Positions 48,535-58,286 of a stretch of 64,000 nucleotides of DNA are shown piece after piece. How positions within the stretch are numbered: the stretch's first letter is position 1; the number at the start of each line of letters is the position of its first letter. Source of the stretch: Elusimicrobiota bacterium (GTDB lineage: Bacteria > Elusimicrobiota > Elusimicrobia > UBA1565 > UBA9628); contig JAHFCE010000011.1 of assembly GCA_023249675.1 (NCBI GenBank), forward strand, positions 20,771 through 84,770. The letters are read 5' to 3'. The notes below the pieces were generated by a model. The model searched no databases. It saw only the letters and a list, made by a program, of their open reading frames with translations, and was not told where the DNA came from. A program made the position numbers and the translations under genes.

Positions 48535-49226
48535 AAGTCCTCCTCTTCGACGTCGACGGGACCTTGATTCGCGGCGGCGGCGCCGGGCGCAAGGCGCTCA
48601 ACCGCGCTGCCTACGAGCTTTACGGCAAGAAAAACGCGTGCTCGGAACTGTCGTTGGCCGGGCGCACCGATCGGTACAATTTCAGAGAAATCGACCGGGT
48701 CGTAACGGGAAAGAGGCCGACACGCGGAGCGATCGAAAGGCTCCATCAGGCATACTTGAGGTTTTTGCCGTACTACGTGAAGGCCGCTATCCGCCGTCGG
48801 ACCTATCACATCCCACCGGGCCTCAAGACCTTGCTCAGACAACTCAGTCGAGATCACCGCGTTTTGCTTGGCCTCGGCACGGGGAATATGGAGAAGGGGG
48901 CCCGCATCAAGCTTGAGCCGTCGGGCTTCAACGCCTACTTCCTGTTCGGCGGCTACGGTTCCGACGCGTTTCACCGCCACTCCCTGTTGAAAAAAGCCGT
49001 CGTCCGCGCCAAGAAGTTGGCCTCCGCTTCGTTTACGGCAAAAGATGTTTATGTCATCGGCGACACGCCCTTCGATGTCTCCGCCGGCAAGAAGGCGGGC
49101 TACAAAACCGTGGCCGTCGGCACCGGCTACTCCGATTGGAAAGAGCTCGCGGCTTCAAAGCCTGATCATCTCGCGAAAGACTTCAAGGACATCAAACTAT
49201 GGCTGAACTGGTTCGGATTGAACTGA
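48531..49226 (+). CDS. HAD-superfamily phosphatase (phosphoglycolate phosphatase-like)
   Basis: VLLFDVDGTLIRGGGAGRKAL; YVIGDTPFDVSAGKKAGYKTVAVGTGYS. Confidence 0.82.
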   Translation: MKVLLFDVDGTLIRGGGAGRKALNRAAYELYGKKNACSELSLAGRTDRYNFREIDRVVTGKRPTRGAIERLHQAYLRFLPYYVKAAIRRRTYHIPPGLKTLLRQLSRDHRVLLGLGTGNMEKGARIKLEPSGFNAYFLFGGYGSDAFHRHSLLKKAVVRAKKLASASFTAKDVYVIGDTPFDVSAGKKAGYKTVAVGTGYSDWKELAASKPDHLAKDFKDIKLWLNWFGLN

Positions 49227-50539
49227 CTGACGAGGCGTCCGCCGCCGCCGTCGCCGCGCGTTGTGCCGCCGCGGTAGGTTCTGCGGCCATGCCTGCACAC
49301 GTTCGCGCACGAGTTCTGCTCAAAGCGGCCGAGGCTCTCGAGGCTCAGGCCGAGGATTTTGCGCGCCTGATTTGCCGTGAAGTCGGAAAGCCGCTGAAGG
49401 AAGCCCGCCGCGAGGCCGCGCGCGGGGCCTTTACCTTGCGCTGGGCTGGCGAGGAGGCGCGTCGCATCACCGGCGAGGTTCTGCCGCTCGATCTCGACGC
49501 GAACTCCGAGGGCCGCTACGCCATGGTCAAGCGCGTGCCGCGCGGCCCGGCGCTGTTCATCACGCCGTTCAACTTTCCCTTGAACCTCGTCGCGCATAAG
49601 GTCGCGCCCGCTATCGCGGTCGGCCTGCCCTTCGTGCTCAAGCCCGATCCAAGGGGATCGAAGACGGCCGAGAAGTTGATCGGCCTGCTAGTGGATGCGG
49701 GCTGGCCTGCCGAGGCCGCGATTGTGGTCGGTGGCCCTCTGCCCGCCGCCGAGGCCTTGGTCCGAGATGAGCGGTTCCGAATCTTCTCCTTCACCGGTTC
49801 GACCGCGGTCGGCTGGAGGCTGAAGGCGCTTGCCGTGAAGGCGCAGACCTGCCTTGAGCTCGGCGGCAACGCCGCGGTCTTCGTCGCCCGGGACGCCGAT
49901 GTGCCCTGGGCCGCCGCGCGCTGCGCCTGGGGAGCCTTTTATTACTCCGGGCAGGTGTGCATTTCGGTCCAGCGCATTTATGTCGAGCAGGAAGTCCACT
50001 CCGAGTTCCGCCGCCTGCTTGTGGAGAACATCAAAGGTCTTGTCGTCGGCGATCCGACCGATGAGAAGACCGACGTCGGTCCCATGATCGACGAGAAGTC
50101 CGCCATCCGCGTCGAGGAGTGGCTCAAGGAAGCCGTGTCTCACGGAGCGAAATTATGGACGGGAGGTCCCCGAAACGGGCTCGTCATTCCGCCCTCGCTT
50201 CTGGAGGGCGTTCCCGCCGACTGCAGGCTGTCCTGCGAAGAAGCCTTCGGCCCCGTCGTGACTTTGGACGCCGTCGGGAGCCGCGAGGATGCCCTTGATC
50301 GCATGGCGGCTTCCCGTTACGGGCTGCAGGCCGGAATTTTCACGAATGACCTCGCTTTCGTTCACCGGGCGTTTGAGCGCTTGCCCGTTGGCGGCCTGAT
50401 CGTCAACGACATCCCGTCCTTCCGTTCCGACGCGATGCCCTACGGCGGCGCGAAAGACTCCGGCCTCGGCCGCGAAGGCGTTCGCTACGCGATCGAGAAC
50501 TACACCGAACTCAAAACTCTAGTCGTCAAACCTAATTGA
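49199..50539 (+). CDS. NAD(P)-dependent aldehyde dehydrogenase
   Basis: TPFNFPLNLVAHKVAPAIAVGLPFVLKPDP; FTGSTAVGWRLK; LELGGNAAVFVA; YSGQVCISVQRI. Confidence 0.92.
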   Translation: MAELVRIELTDEASAAAVAARCAAAVGSAAMPAHVRARVLLKAAEALEAQAEDFARLICREVGKPLKEARREAARGAFTLRWAGEEARRITGEVLPLDLDANSEGRYAMVKRVPRGPALFITPFNFPLNLVAHKVAPAIAVGLPFVLKPDPRGSKTAEKLIGLLVDAGWPAEAAIVVGGPLPAAEALVRDERFRIFSFTGSTAVGWRLKALAVKAQTCLELGGNAAVFVARDADVPWAAARCAWGAFYYSGQVCISVQRIYVEQEVHSEFRRLLVENIKGLVVGDPTDEKTDVGPMIDEKSAIRVEEWLKEAVSHGAKLWTGGPRNGLVIPPSLLEGVPADCRLSCEEAFGPVVTLDAVGSREDALDRMAASRYGLQAGIFTNDLAFVHRAFERLPVGGLIVNDIPSFRSDAMPYGGAKDSGLGREGVRYAIENYTELKTLVVKPN

Positions 50540-50540
50540 T

Positions 50541-50606
50541 GGTGTCAGGCCTATAGTTACTTCAATAACTCTACAGAGTTATTGAAGTAACTATAGGCCT
50601 GACACC
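50541..50606. repeat. GTGTCAGGCCTATA-family palindrome, copy C (32-bp arms, 2-nt loop)
   Basis: GGTGTCAGGCCTATAGTTACTTCAATAACTCT-AC-AGAGTTATTGAAGTAACTATAGGCCTGACACC. Confidence 0.98.
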
Positions 50607-50625
50607 GGAAGAGCGAAGGAGTCAT

Positions 50626-52113
50626 ATGAAGCTTGTTGAATGCGTGCCGAATTTTTCGGAAGGGCGGGACAAGGTCAAGGTGCAGAAGGTGGTGGACGCG
50701 GCGAAGTCGGCCGGGGTCGTGATTCTCGATGTGGAGACCGACGCGGATCATCATCGCTGTGTTCTGTCTTTTGTCGGCGCGCCCGATGCGTGCGTCGAAG
50801 CCTGCTTTCGCGTGGCAAAAACGGCTCAAGAGCTGATCGACCTCAACACGCACAAGGGCGAGCACCCGCGCATGGGGGCCGTCGATGTGATTCCGTTCAT
50901 CCCGGTCGCGGGCGTGACGATCGAGGATTGCGCGAGGCTGGCCGAAAAGCTCGCTGCGCGCATCGGCGGCGAACTTAAAATTCCGACCTATCTGTATGAT
51001 CACGCCGCGAGAAGGCCGGAACGGAAAGACCTGGCCAACGTCCGGAAAGGACAGTTCGAAGGCCTGCGCGATTTGATCGGCAAGGATGAGAGCCGCACGC
51101 CCGATTTCGGCCCCAACGCGATTCACCCGACGGCGGGGGCGGTGGCCGTCGGAGCCAGGCAGCAGATCGTCAACTTCAACATCAACCTCGATACCCACGA
51201 CATGGCCGCGGGCAAGGACATCGCCAAGCGCGTGCGCGCCTCCGGCGGCGGCCTGCCGGCGGTGCGGGGCAAGGAGATCGACTTGGCGGCGCGCGGGCAG
51301 GTGCAGATATCGACCGTGCTGACCGACTATAAGAAGAGCTCGGTGGCGCGCGTGCTGGCCGCGACGATGGCCTTGGCCGACGAGCACAAGGCCAAGATCA
51401 AGAGTACCGAGATCGTCGGCCTATTGCCGCGTCAGGCGCTCGTGGATTTCGCGATTGAGACGCTTCAGCTCGAGAACTTTAACCCGGAAATCCAGATTCT
51501 GGAAAACCGCCTCGAGGCCGTCGGCGTTCTGGGCGGGGGCGGCGACTGGATGGCGGCGGGACGCCTCGTCGCCGAGGCGATGTCCAACACCGACGCCACG
51601 CCGGGAGGCGGCTCGGCGGCGGCGGTTACGGGCGCGATGGGCTGCGGCCTGGGCGAGATGGCGATCGGCATCACCTTGAAGTCGAAGAAGCTCGATGAGG
51701 CGAAGCGCGCGCGGTTGTCCGCCGCGCGCAAGTCTCTAGGCGAGATGCGCGCGACGTTCGATCATCTCGCGGCGGACGACGCGGCCGCCTTCGATCGGTT
51801 CATAGACGCGATGGCGCTTGCGAAAGACGACGTATCGCGTCCGGCGAGGATGCAGGCGGCGCTCCTGCATGCGGCGGAGGTCCCGCTGAAGACCGCGCAG
51901 ACAGCGGCCGCAGCGCTTGCCGTGACGCGTCAGGCGGCGCCGCTTGCGGGCGCTGCCGTGGCCTCAGACATCAACTGCGCGGCGCACCTGCTCAAGGCCG
52001 CGGCGCTGTGCGCGGCGGAGAACGTGCGCATCAACCTCGGCGGCATCAAGGATGCGGCGGCGGCAAAGGACCTCGACAGCCGGCTCGAGAAGATATTGGC
52101 GGCTTGCGCCTAG
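50626..52113 (+). CDS. ftcD: Bifunctional glutamate formiminotransferase / formiminotetrahydrofolate cyclodeaminase
   Basis: LVECVPNFSEGRD; HPRMGAVDVIPFIP; HPTAGAVAVGARQ; cyclodeaminase ATPGGGSAAAVTGAMGCGLGEM. Confidence 0.95.
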   Translation: MKLVECVPNFSEGRDKVKVQKVVDAAKSAGVVILDVETDADHHRCVLSFVGAPDACVEACFRVAKTAQELIDLNTHKGEHPRMGAVDVIPFIPVAGVTIEDCARLAEKLAARIGGELKIPTYLYDHAARRPERKDLANVRKGQFEGLRDLIGKDESRTPDFGPNAIHPTAGAVAVGARQQIVNFNINLDTHDMAAGKDIAKRVRASGGGLPAVRGKEIDLAARGQVQISTVLTDYKKSSVARVLAATMALADEHKAKIKSTEIVGLLPRQALVDFAIETLQLENFNPEIQILENRLEAVGVLGGGGDWMAAGRLVAEAMSNTDATPGGGSAAAVTGAMGCGLGEMAIGITLKSKKLDEAKRARLSAARKSLGEMRATFDHLAADDAAAFDRFIDAMALAKDDVSRPARMQAALLHAAEVPLKTAQTAAAALAVTRQAAPLAGAAVASDINCAAHLLKAAALCAAENVRINLGGIKDAAAAKDLDSRLEKILAACA

Positions 52114-52116
52114 GCG

Positions 52117-52515
52117 ATGTTCGATTATGACCGGCTCTCGGCGGATTACGCGACGTACCATCGAACCGAGGGCAACCGACGCGCGCATGCGATCGGCGTT
52201 CCGCTGATCGTGTTCGCGGTCGTGACATGGACGCAGATCGGGTCTTTCTTTCCGCTTGCGGCGCTGGTGCTGCCGGTGTATTTCCTGTGGAGCCGGCGCC
52301 TGGGATTGGTCATGACGGCCTTCATCGCGGTCTGCGCGGTCGTGAGCTCATGTCTGCCCGCGTGGACCGCGGGGGCCGCGTTCATCATCGGCTGGGCGTT
52401 CCAGATTTACGGCCATAGGGCGCACGAAAAAAACAGCCCGGCCCTTCTCGACAACTTGGCGCACATGCTGATCGGCCCAGCGTTTGTCGCCGAGGGGCTG
52501 ATCGGCAAACTGTGA
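52117..52515 (+). CDS. DUF962 (Mpo1-like) membrane protein
   Basis: YATYHRTEGNRRAHAIGVPLIVFA...FQIYGHRAHEKNSPALLDNLAHMLIGPAFV. Confidence 0.85.
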   Translation: MFDYDRLSADYATYHRTEGNRRAHAIGVPLIVFAVVTWTQIGSFFPLAALVLPVYFLWSRRLGLVMTAFIAVCAVVSSCLPAWTAGAAFIIGWAFQIYGHRAHEKNSPALLDNLAHMLIGPAFVAEGLIGKL

Positions 52516-52521
52516 CCGCGC

Positions 52522-53673
52522 TTAGCTGAGAGACCTTTTAAGGAAGGGCGGCGCGAGGAAGGTGGTGACGATCACCATCGCGACGACGGCGGCGTACAGC
52601 GCCGGCTCGACGATGCCCGCGGTGAGCCCGATCTGCGCGAAAATGAGTCCGACCTCTCCGCGCGGGATCATGCCAAAGCCGACGGCCCAGCGATTGAGCG
52701 CGCGGTCGCGTACGGCGAGCGCGCTGACGACTTTGCCTGCGACGGCGGCGAGAATGAGCAGGGCGGTGAGCCCGAGCGCGCCGCGCGCGGGATTGAAGAC
52801 CGCGAGATCCACCTTGGCGCCGACCATGACGAAGAACACAGGCGCGAAGACGTCCACGACGGGCCGCACCGTTTGGTCGATATCCTCCTTCTTGTCGGTG
52901 CGCGCGAGCAGGAGGCCCGCGGTGAAGGCGCCGACGATCATCGCCGTGCCGAGCGCGTGGGCTGCGAGCGCCATTGCGAAGGCGAAGCACACGGCCAGCC
53001 CGACGAGGACCCCACGCACGCGCATGCGGTGGACGATCTTGACGAGCGCGTACGACAGGTGAGGTCCGAGCCAAAGGGCCGCGGCGAGGAAGCCCGCGGA
53101 CAGCAGGATCGTTTTAAAGACCCCGGCCCACTGGAGGGACCCGGAGGCGGCGATCCCCTGCACGGCGGAGAGGATGATGATGCCGAGCACGTCGTCGATG
53201 ACAGCGGCGCCAAGGATGATCTGCGCCTCGGGTCGGTCGAGCTTGCCTATGTCGGAGAGCACGCGCGCGGTGATGCCCACGCTCGTCGCCGTGAGCGCTG
53301 CGCCCACGAAGACGGCCTCCATGCCGCCGCGGCCAAGCGCGGTCATCAGGCCCCAGCCAAGGGCGAAAGGTGCGACGACGCCGATCGCGGCGACAGCCGA
53401 AGCGGTCGGCCCGGCTTTGAGCAGCCGGCCCAGGTCGCTGTGAATGCCGGTCTCGAACAGGAGCAGGATCACGCCGACCTCGGACATCAGGGCGAGGGCG
53501 GGGTCGTTAAGATGAAAGAAGGTGAAAATACCCGTGCCGAGGATGACGCCGCCGATCAGCTCTCCCAGGACGGCAGGTTGGCCAAGACGTTCGGCGAGTT
53601 CTCCGAAGAGCTTGGCGCTGAGCAGAATGACGAGGAGTTCCGCGAGGAAGCGGACGATGTTGAGTTCGTGCAC
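52522..53673 (-). CDS. Cation:proton antiporter (CPA2 / NapA-like)
   Basis: LFGELAERLGQPAVLGELIGGVILG; AALTATSVGITARVLSDIGKL; AAVIDDVLGIIILS. Confidence 0.92.
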   Translation of the reverse strand: MHELNIVRFLAELLVILLSAKLFGELAERLGQPAVLGELIGGVILGTGIFTFFHLNDPALALMSEVGVILLLFETGIHSDLGRLLKAGPTASAVAAIGVVAPFALGWGLMTALGRGGMEAVFVGAALTATSVGITARVLSDIGKLDRPEAQIILGAAVIDDVLGIIILSAVQGIAASGSLQWAGVFKTILLSAGFLAAALWLGPHLSYALVKIVHRMRVRGVLVGLAVCFAFAMALAAHALGTAMIVGAFTAGLLLARTDKKEDIDQTVRPVVDVFAPVFFVMVGAKVDLAVFNPARGALGLTALLILAAVAGKVVSALAVRDRALNRWAVGFGMIPRGEVGLIFAQIGLTAGIVEPALYAAVVAMVIVTTFLAPPFLKRSLS

Positions 53674-55464
53674 TTAAGCCGCGACTTTGGTTTTGAGGCG
53701 TTCTTTGAGCGCCTCGAACTGTTTCGCCAGTTCCTTGGGCAGCTTCGCGCCGAACTGATCGAAGAAGGCCTTCACGCCCTCGAGCTCGGCGGTCCACTCC
53801 TCGGGCTTGACCGACAGGAGCTGGTCGAGCGCGCCGGCGGGCAGGTTGAGGCCGGACAGGTCGAGCGCGTCTTTAGCCGGCAGCCAGCCGATGGGCGTCT
53901 GGTCGGCCTTGCCTTCGCCGCGCGCGCGGGCGAGGATCCACTCGAGCACGCGCAGGTTCTCGCCGTAGCCGGGCCAGAGGAACTTGCCGGTCGCGTCCTT
54001 GCGGAACCAGTTGACGTGGAAGATCTTCGGCGGCTTGGGAATCTTCGCGCCCATCGCGATCCAATGGCCAAAATAGTCGCCCATGTTGTAGCCGCAGAAC
54101 GGGAGCATGGCCATGGGGTCGCGACGGACTTCGCCGACCTTCCCGGTCTGGGCGGCCGTGCGCTCGGAGGCGACGGTGGCGCCGACGTAGACGCCGTGGT
54201 TCCAGTCGAGAGACTCAAACACGAGAGGCGCCAAGCGTTCTCTGCGGCCGCCGAAGATAATCGCCGATATGGGAACGCCCTTCGGATCTTCCCAGTTCGA
54301 CGCGATCGACGGACATTGGCCTGCCGGCGCGGTAAATCGGCTGTTCGGGTGCGCGCCGAGCAGGGGCTTGCCGTCCTTGTCCTTGAAGTCGGGCTTCCAG
54401 GGCTTGCCCTCCCAATTGGTGCCGGAGGAGGGGGGAGCGCCCTCGCCATCCTCCCACCACACGCTTAGATCGTCGCCCAAGAGGACGTTCGTGAAGATCG
54501 TGTTTTTTTGGACAGTTTTGATGGCGTTGGGATTGGATTTTGAGTTGGTGCCCACCGCAACGCCGAAGAAGCCGGCCTCGGGGTTGCAGGCCCACAGGCG
54601 GCCGTCCGGGCCGACGCGCAGCCAGGCGATGTCGTCGCCGACGGTCCAGATCTTGTAGCCCTTGCCCTTGAGCCCTTCCGGGGGGATCAGCATGGCGAGG
54701 TTGGTCTTGCCGCAGGCCGACGGGAAGGCGGCGACGACGTATTCCGTCCGGCCGTTCTGCTCCACGCCCAGGATGAGCATGTGCTCCGCCATCCAGCCTT
54801 CCTTGCGCGCCTGCCACGAGGCGATGCGCAAGGCAAGGCACTTCTTGCCGAGCAGCGCGTTGCCGCCGTAGGCCGAGCCCACGGACCAGATCGTGTTGTC
54901 CTCGGGGAAATGAAGGATCATGCGCTTGTTGACATCGAGATCGGCCTTCGAGTGAAGACATTTGACGAATTCACCGTCGGTCCCCAATTGGTCGAGCACA
55001 GGCTGGCCGATGCGCGTCATGATGCGCATGTTGAGTACCACGTAAATCGAATCGGTGAGTTCGACGCCGATCTTCGAGAAAGGCGAGCCGACTGGACCCA
55101 TCGAGAAGGGGATGACATACAACGTATGTCCGACCATAGACCCTTTCAGGATTTCGCGGGCTTTGCGATAGCCTTCCTCGGGAGACATCCAGTTGTTGGT
55201 CGGGCCGACCGCTTCCTTATCCTTGGTGCAGATATAGGTCAGATGCTCGGTGCGGGCGACGTCGTTGGGCTTGGAGCGGCTGTAGAAGCAGCCGGGGAAC
55301 TTTTCCGGGTCGAGCGGGAGCAGCTGGCCGCGGGCGACGCCGCGCTTTTCGAGGCGTTTTTTCTCAGCCTCGGACCCGTCCACCCAGACGACGGCGTCGG
55401 GGGTGCAGATGCCGGCGACCTCATCAACCCAGGCTTTCAGCTTGGCGTGTTTGGTGTTGATCAT
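53674..55464 (-). CDS. pckG: GTP-dependent phosphoenolpyruvate carboxykinase
   Basis: VAAFPSACGKTNLAMLIPP; FGGRRERLAPLVFESLDWNHGVYVGAT; FLWPGYGENLRVLEWIL. Confidence 0.96.
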   Translation of the reverse strand: MINTKHAKLKAWVDEVAGICTPDAVVWVDGSEAEKKRLEKRGVARGQLLPLDPEKFPGCFYSRSKPNDVARTEHLTYICTKDKEAVGPTNNWMSPEEGYRKAREILKGSMVGHTLYVIPFSMGPVGSPFSKIGVELTDSIYVVLNMRIMTRIGQPVLDQLGTDGEFVKCLHSKADLDVNKRMILHFPEDNTIWSVGSAYGGNALLGKKCLALRIASWQARKEGWMAEHMLILGVEQNGRTEYVVAAFPSACGKTNLAMLIPPEGLKGKGYKIWTVGDDIAWLRVGPDGRLWACNPEAGFFGVAVGTNSKSNPNAIKTVQKNTIFTNVLLGDDLSVWWEDGEGAPPSSGTNWEGKPWKPDFKDKDGKPLLGAHPNSRFTAPAGQCPSIASNWEDPKGVPISAIIFGGRRERLAPLVFESLDWNHGVYVGATVASERTAAQTGKVGEVRRDPMAMLPFCGYNMGDYFGHWIAMGAKIPKPPKIFHVNWFRKDATGKFLWPGYGENLRVLEWILARARGEGKADQTPIGWLPAKDALDLSGLNLPAGALDQLLSVKPEEWTAELEGVKAFFDQFGAKLPKELAKQFEALKERLKTKVAA

Positions 55465-55507
55465 GCCCCATTCTAGCATGGCGCCCAGGGCGGCGGATTG
55501 ATATCCG

Positions 55508-56557
55508 TCAACCCGCTTTGAGGCGCCGGCGAACGAGGGCGGCTCGCAGGGCGTTCCGGTCCAGAGGGGAAAGTTCCTTCTGCGCCAGCAGGTCGAGGTG
55601 CGCGGGTTGGGTGGACAACGTCAGCTCGTTGACCACGGACAGATCCGCGGGCAGCTTCCAGCCCATCGCGAGCCCGAGCCGCAGCCGCGAGAGGTGCTGC
55701 TGGCACTCCTCGAAGGGCAGCAGGCGCGCGGCGCCGAGCAGGGCAAGCGCGCGGTGTACCTCGTCCTCCAGGCGGATCTTGGAGGCGCCCGCCGACAGCG
55801 CTTCGCGGGCCTCGTTCTCGCGCGCGGTGATCGCGCCGACGGATTTTTCGAGCGCGGCGAGGATCTCGCCCTCGGTGCGCCCGAAGCCCGTCGCGTTCGA
55901 CAGCTGGAAAAAGTCGCCGATCACGCGCGTGCCTTCCCCGTGCAGTCCGCGCGCGATGAGGCCTGCGCGGCCGAGGCTGTCAAGCAGCTTGCCGACGTCT
56001 CCAGTCATCGTCAGCCCCGGCAGATGCACGAGACAGGACGCGCGCAGGCCCGTTCCGAGGTTGGTCGGGCAGGCGGTGAGGTAGCCCAGATCGTCCCGGA
56101 AGGCGAAGTCGAGGACCTCAGACAGGCGGTCGTCAAAACGGTCGACGCTTGCGTGCGCGGCGCGCAGCTGCTGGCCCGGAAGGAGGGCGGCCAAGCGGAA
56201 ATGATCCTCCTCGTTGACCATGACGACGAGCGTTTCGTCGTCGCTCACGATGACGCCGCGCGAGTTGGGAAGTGCCGCCAGGAGCGGGCTCGCGAGGTGC
56301 CGCTCAACAAGGAACTCGCGGTCGGTTTTATCGAGGTCCGACATCTTAAAGAACGCCGCGTTCTTGATGCCCGTGAGCTTGACCGCGTAGAACGCGTGGT
56401 CGAGCGTCTTCTTGAGCGTTTGCGGCCCGTTGTGCCCGGGGAAGGGCCCCCGCAGGTTGCGCGCCAGGCGCACACGCGTGGACATCACGACCGCGTGCTG
56501 GGGACCCGAGGCCTCCGCCCAGGCGGTTTTGAAGCGCAGCATGTTGTGCAGTTGCAT
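55508..56557 (-). CDS. mcsB: ATP:guanido phosphotransferase, protein-arginine kinase McsB-like
   Basis: VVMSTRVRLARNLRGPFPG; VMVNEEDHFRLAALLPG; YLTACPTNLGTGLRASCLVHLPGL. Confidence 0.93.
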   Translation of the reverse strand: MQLHNMLRFKTAWAEASGPQHAVVMSTRVRLARNLRGPFPGHNGPQTLKKTLDHAFYAVKLTGIKNAAFFKMSDLDKTDREFLVERHLASPLLAALPNSRGVIVSDDETLVVMVNEEDHFRLAALLPGQQLRAAHASVDRFDDRLSEVLDFAFRDDLGYLTACPTNLGTGLRASCLVHLPGLTMTGDVGKLLDSLGRAGLIARGLHGEGTRVIGDFFQLSNATGFGRTEGEILAALEKSVGAITARENEAREALSAGASKIRLEDEVHRALALLGAARLLPFEECQQHLSRLRLGLAMGWKLPADLSVVNELTLSTQPAHLDLLAQKELSPLDRNALRAALVRRRLKAG

Positions 56558-56895
56558 CAGCGCCTTCTCGGCGTCTTGCCGCGATGTTGGTAGGCCCCGG
56601 CATGCACGCGCGGCAGGAGGTCTTTCACTTGAACAAGGAAGTGCTCATAGCAGTTGGGGCAGCCGAAGCGGCCGGTCTCGCGGAAGGCGGAAAAGGAGAT
56701 CCGGCAGGTAGGGCAGCGGCTTGGCTGCGCGCGCGTGCGCAGGGCGGCGAGGGCCGTCATCATCGCGTCAAGCACGGCCGCGGGCTCGAACTGTCCGGCG
56801 CAGGTGGCGCACAATGCCGCTTTCGCGAGCTGGTTGTTCGTCACGGTCTGGATGATCACCGTGGCTTGTCTCGTCCCGCAGTTCTGGCAGACCAT
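56557..56895 (-). CDS. mcsA: McsA-like zinc-finger protein (no evident UVR domain)
   Basis: CQNCGTRQATVIIQTVTNNQLAKAALCATCA...CPTCRISFSAFRETGRFGCPNCYEHF; adjacent to mcsB. Confidence 0.75.
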   Translation of the reverse strand: MVCQNCGTRQATVIIQTVTNNQLAKAALCATCAGQFEPAAVLDAMMTALAALRTRAQPSRCPTCRISFSAFRETGRFGCPNCYEHFLVQVKDLLPRVHAGAYQHRGKTPRRR

Positions 56896-57002
56896 GCTTC
56901 TATTATAGGAGACCTAGGGGAGGGGTCCCAAATCATGTGGGTCTATAGTCGGGTCTGGATTGAGACCAAGGGCCCAGCACAGGACGATCTCTAGGGACTA
57001 TA

Positions 57003-58283
57003 GTGGTGATAGTGCGACGCCTCCTGTCAGTCCTTCTTTCCCTCCTCATCGCGGCCTCTCCTTTGGAGAGTGCGCGGGCTCAGCGCGTGGGTGCGCCCGC
57101 GGGAAGTATCGGCCGCGTTGTCGCCTCCGCGCCCATCCCCCAGTTTTCGGCGCCGCCCGTTCTGATACCGGCGGCGCAGCTCGTGGCGGTCAATGCGGCA
57201 GTCGCTCAATTCTCCGCGATCGACCTGAAATCCGCGCCGGCGGCCGAAGTCCGGGCAGGCGCGGAGGCGCTGATGGCGCGCGTGCTCGGCGCGCAAGACG
57301 CCGTGGCGCCGGCTTTGGCCAGCGGCTCGCCCTCGGCCGTTGAGAGATCCCTTCCGCCTTCCGCGCCCGCGCCTGAGCGCGTGTCGGCGCCGGGTCCGCA
57401 CGTGTACTTGCTGTCAAAACCCCTGCGTGAGACGGTCGAACTCGGTCCGACTGCGCGCCTGCTGCACTGCGTTCTGGAGATGGGATTTCAATTCGTGAAG
57501 GCCGCGGTCGCGTGGCACATGACGGGCTCTCCGGCGGCGGGCCTGGGCGTTCTGGCCTTCGATCTGATCAAGATGCCGCCGATGATCACGGTGCAAAGCC
57601 TTGCGGACCTGGGACTGCGCTATTGGCGGCGGAAACTCGCAACGTTGCGACGTCTTGCCGATACGCCCGGCGTGACGCGCATACGCGTGCTGACGACGGG
57701 CGAGGCTGAGTTTTCAGGCATACTCGCCTGGCGCCAGGAGAACACGGGGCTCGTCTTCATGGATGCGGGCGGCCGGCTGCCCGGGATGATCCCGGGCTTC
57801 GGCGCGCTGATTCCGATCGCGGACCTTGAGGGGCGGCGCGTGCGTCTTCTGTTGGCGCACAACGGCGCCACGGAGCGGATCGACTGGACGCCGACCTTGG
57901 CCGAGCTCTTGTCGGGCGCGTCGATTCCGGCCGGCGTCGCCGCGGCCTGGCGCGCGCGGCTTGATGCCGACAAGAGGGACAAGACGCCGCTGCAGCGTCT
58001 CTTCGATTTCAAGAAGGAGAAGGAGCTTCGCGTCGAGGCGCATCTCTCGGACGGCGCGGGCGGCGAGTCGCCGCTCGGGACGATCGCCTTTGGCCGTTCG
58101 GTGAAGCGCCTCATCGGCCTCGGCCGCCTGGACCGCGTCGGCGCGCTGTTTGGCCGCGCGCCCGCCGGGCGCTCTATTGCGCTGTCGGACACGACGGTGG
58201 AGCGCGGCGCGGTGAAGAGCGCGCGCGTGACGACGCGGCGCGCGTGGCGGCGCCTGAGCGGCGCCCTGATTGTCCGGCCCTAG
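57003..58283 (+). CDS. Secreted protein of unknown function
   Basis: Signal peptide ending ESARAQRVGA; Ala/Pro-rich linker; unrecognised C-terminal domain. Confidence 0.6.
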   Translation: MVIVRRLLSVLLSLLIAASPLESARAQRVGAPAGSIGRVVASAPIPQFSAPPVLIPAAQLVAVNAAVAQFSAIDLKSAPAAEVRAGAEALMARVLGAQDAVAPALASGSPSAVERSLPPSAPAPERVSAPGPHVYLLSKPLRETVELGPTARLLHCVLEMGFQFVKAAVAWHMTGSPAAGLGVLAFDLIKMPPMITVQSLADLGLRYWRRKLATLRRLADTPGVTRIRVLTTGEAEFSGILAWRQENTGLVFMDAGGRLPGMIPGFGALIPIADLEGRRVRLLLAHNGATERIDWTPTLAELLSGASIPAGVAAAWRARLDADKRDKTPLQRLFDFKKEKELRVEAHLSDGAGGESPLGTIAFGRSVKRLIGLGRLDRVGALFGRAPAGRSIALSDTTVERGAVKSARVTTRRAWRRLSGALIVRP

Positions 58284-58286
58284 GGT

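Noticed and set aside
52873-54468. 531-aa plus-strand ORF
   Set aside because: Antisense to the antiporter and pckG; Glu/Arg/Gly-rich shadow translation.
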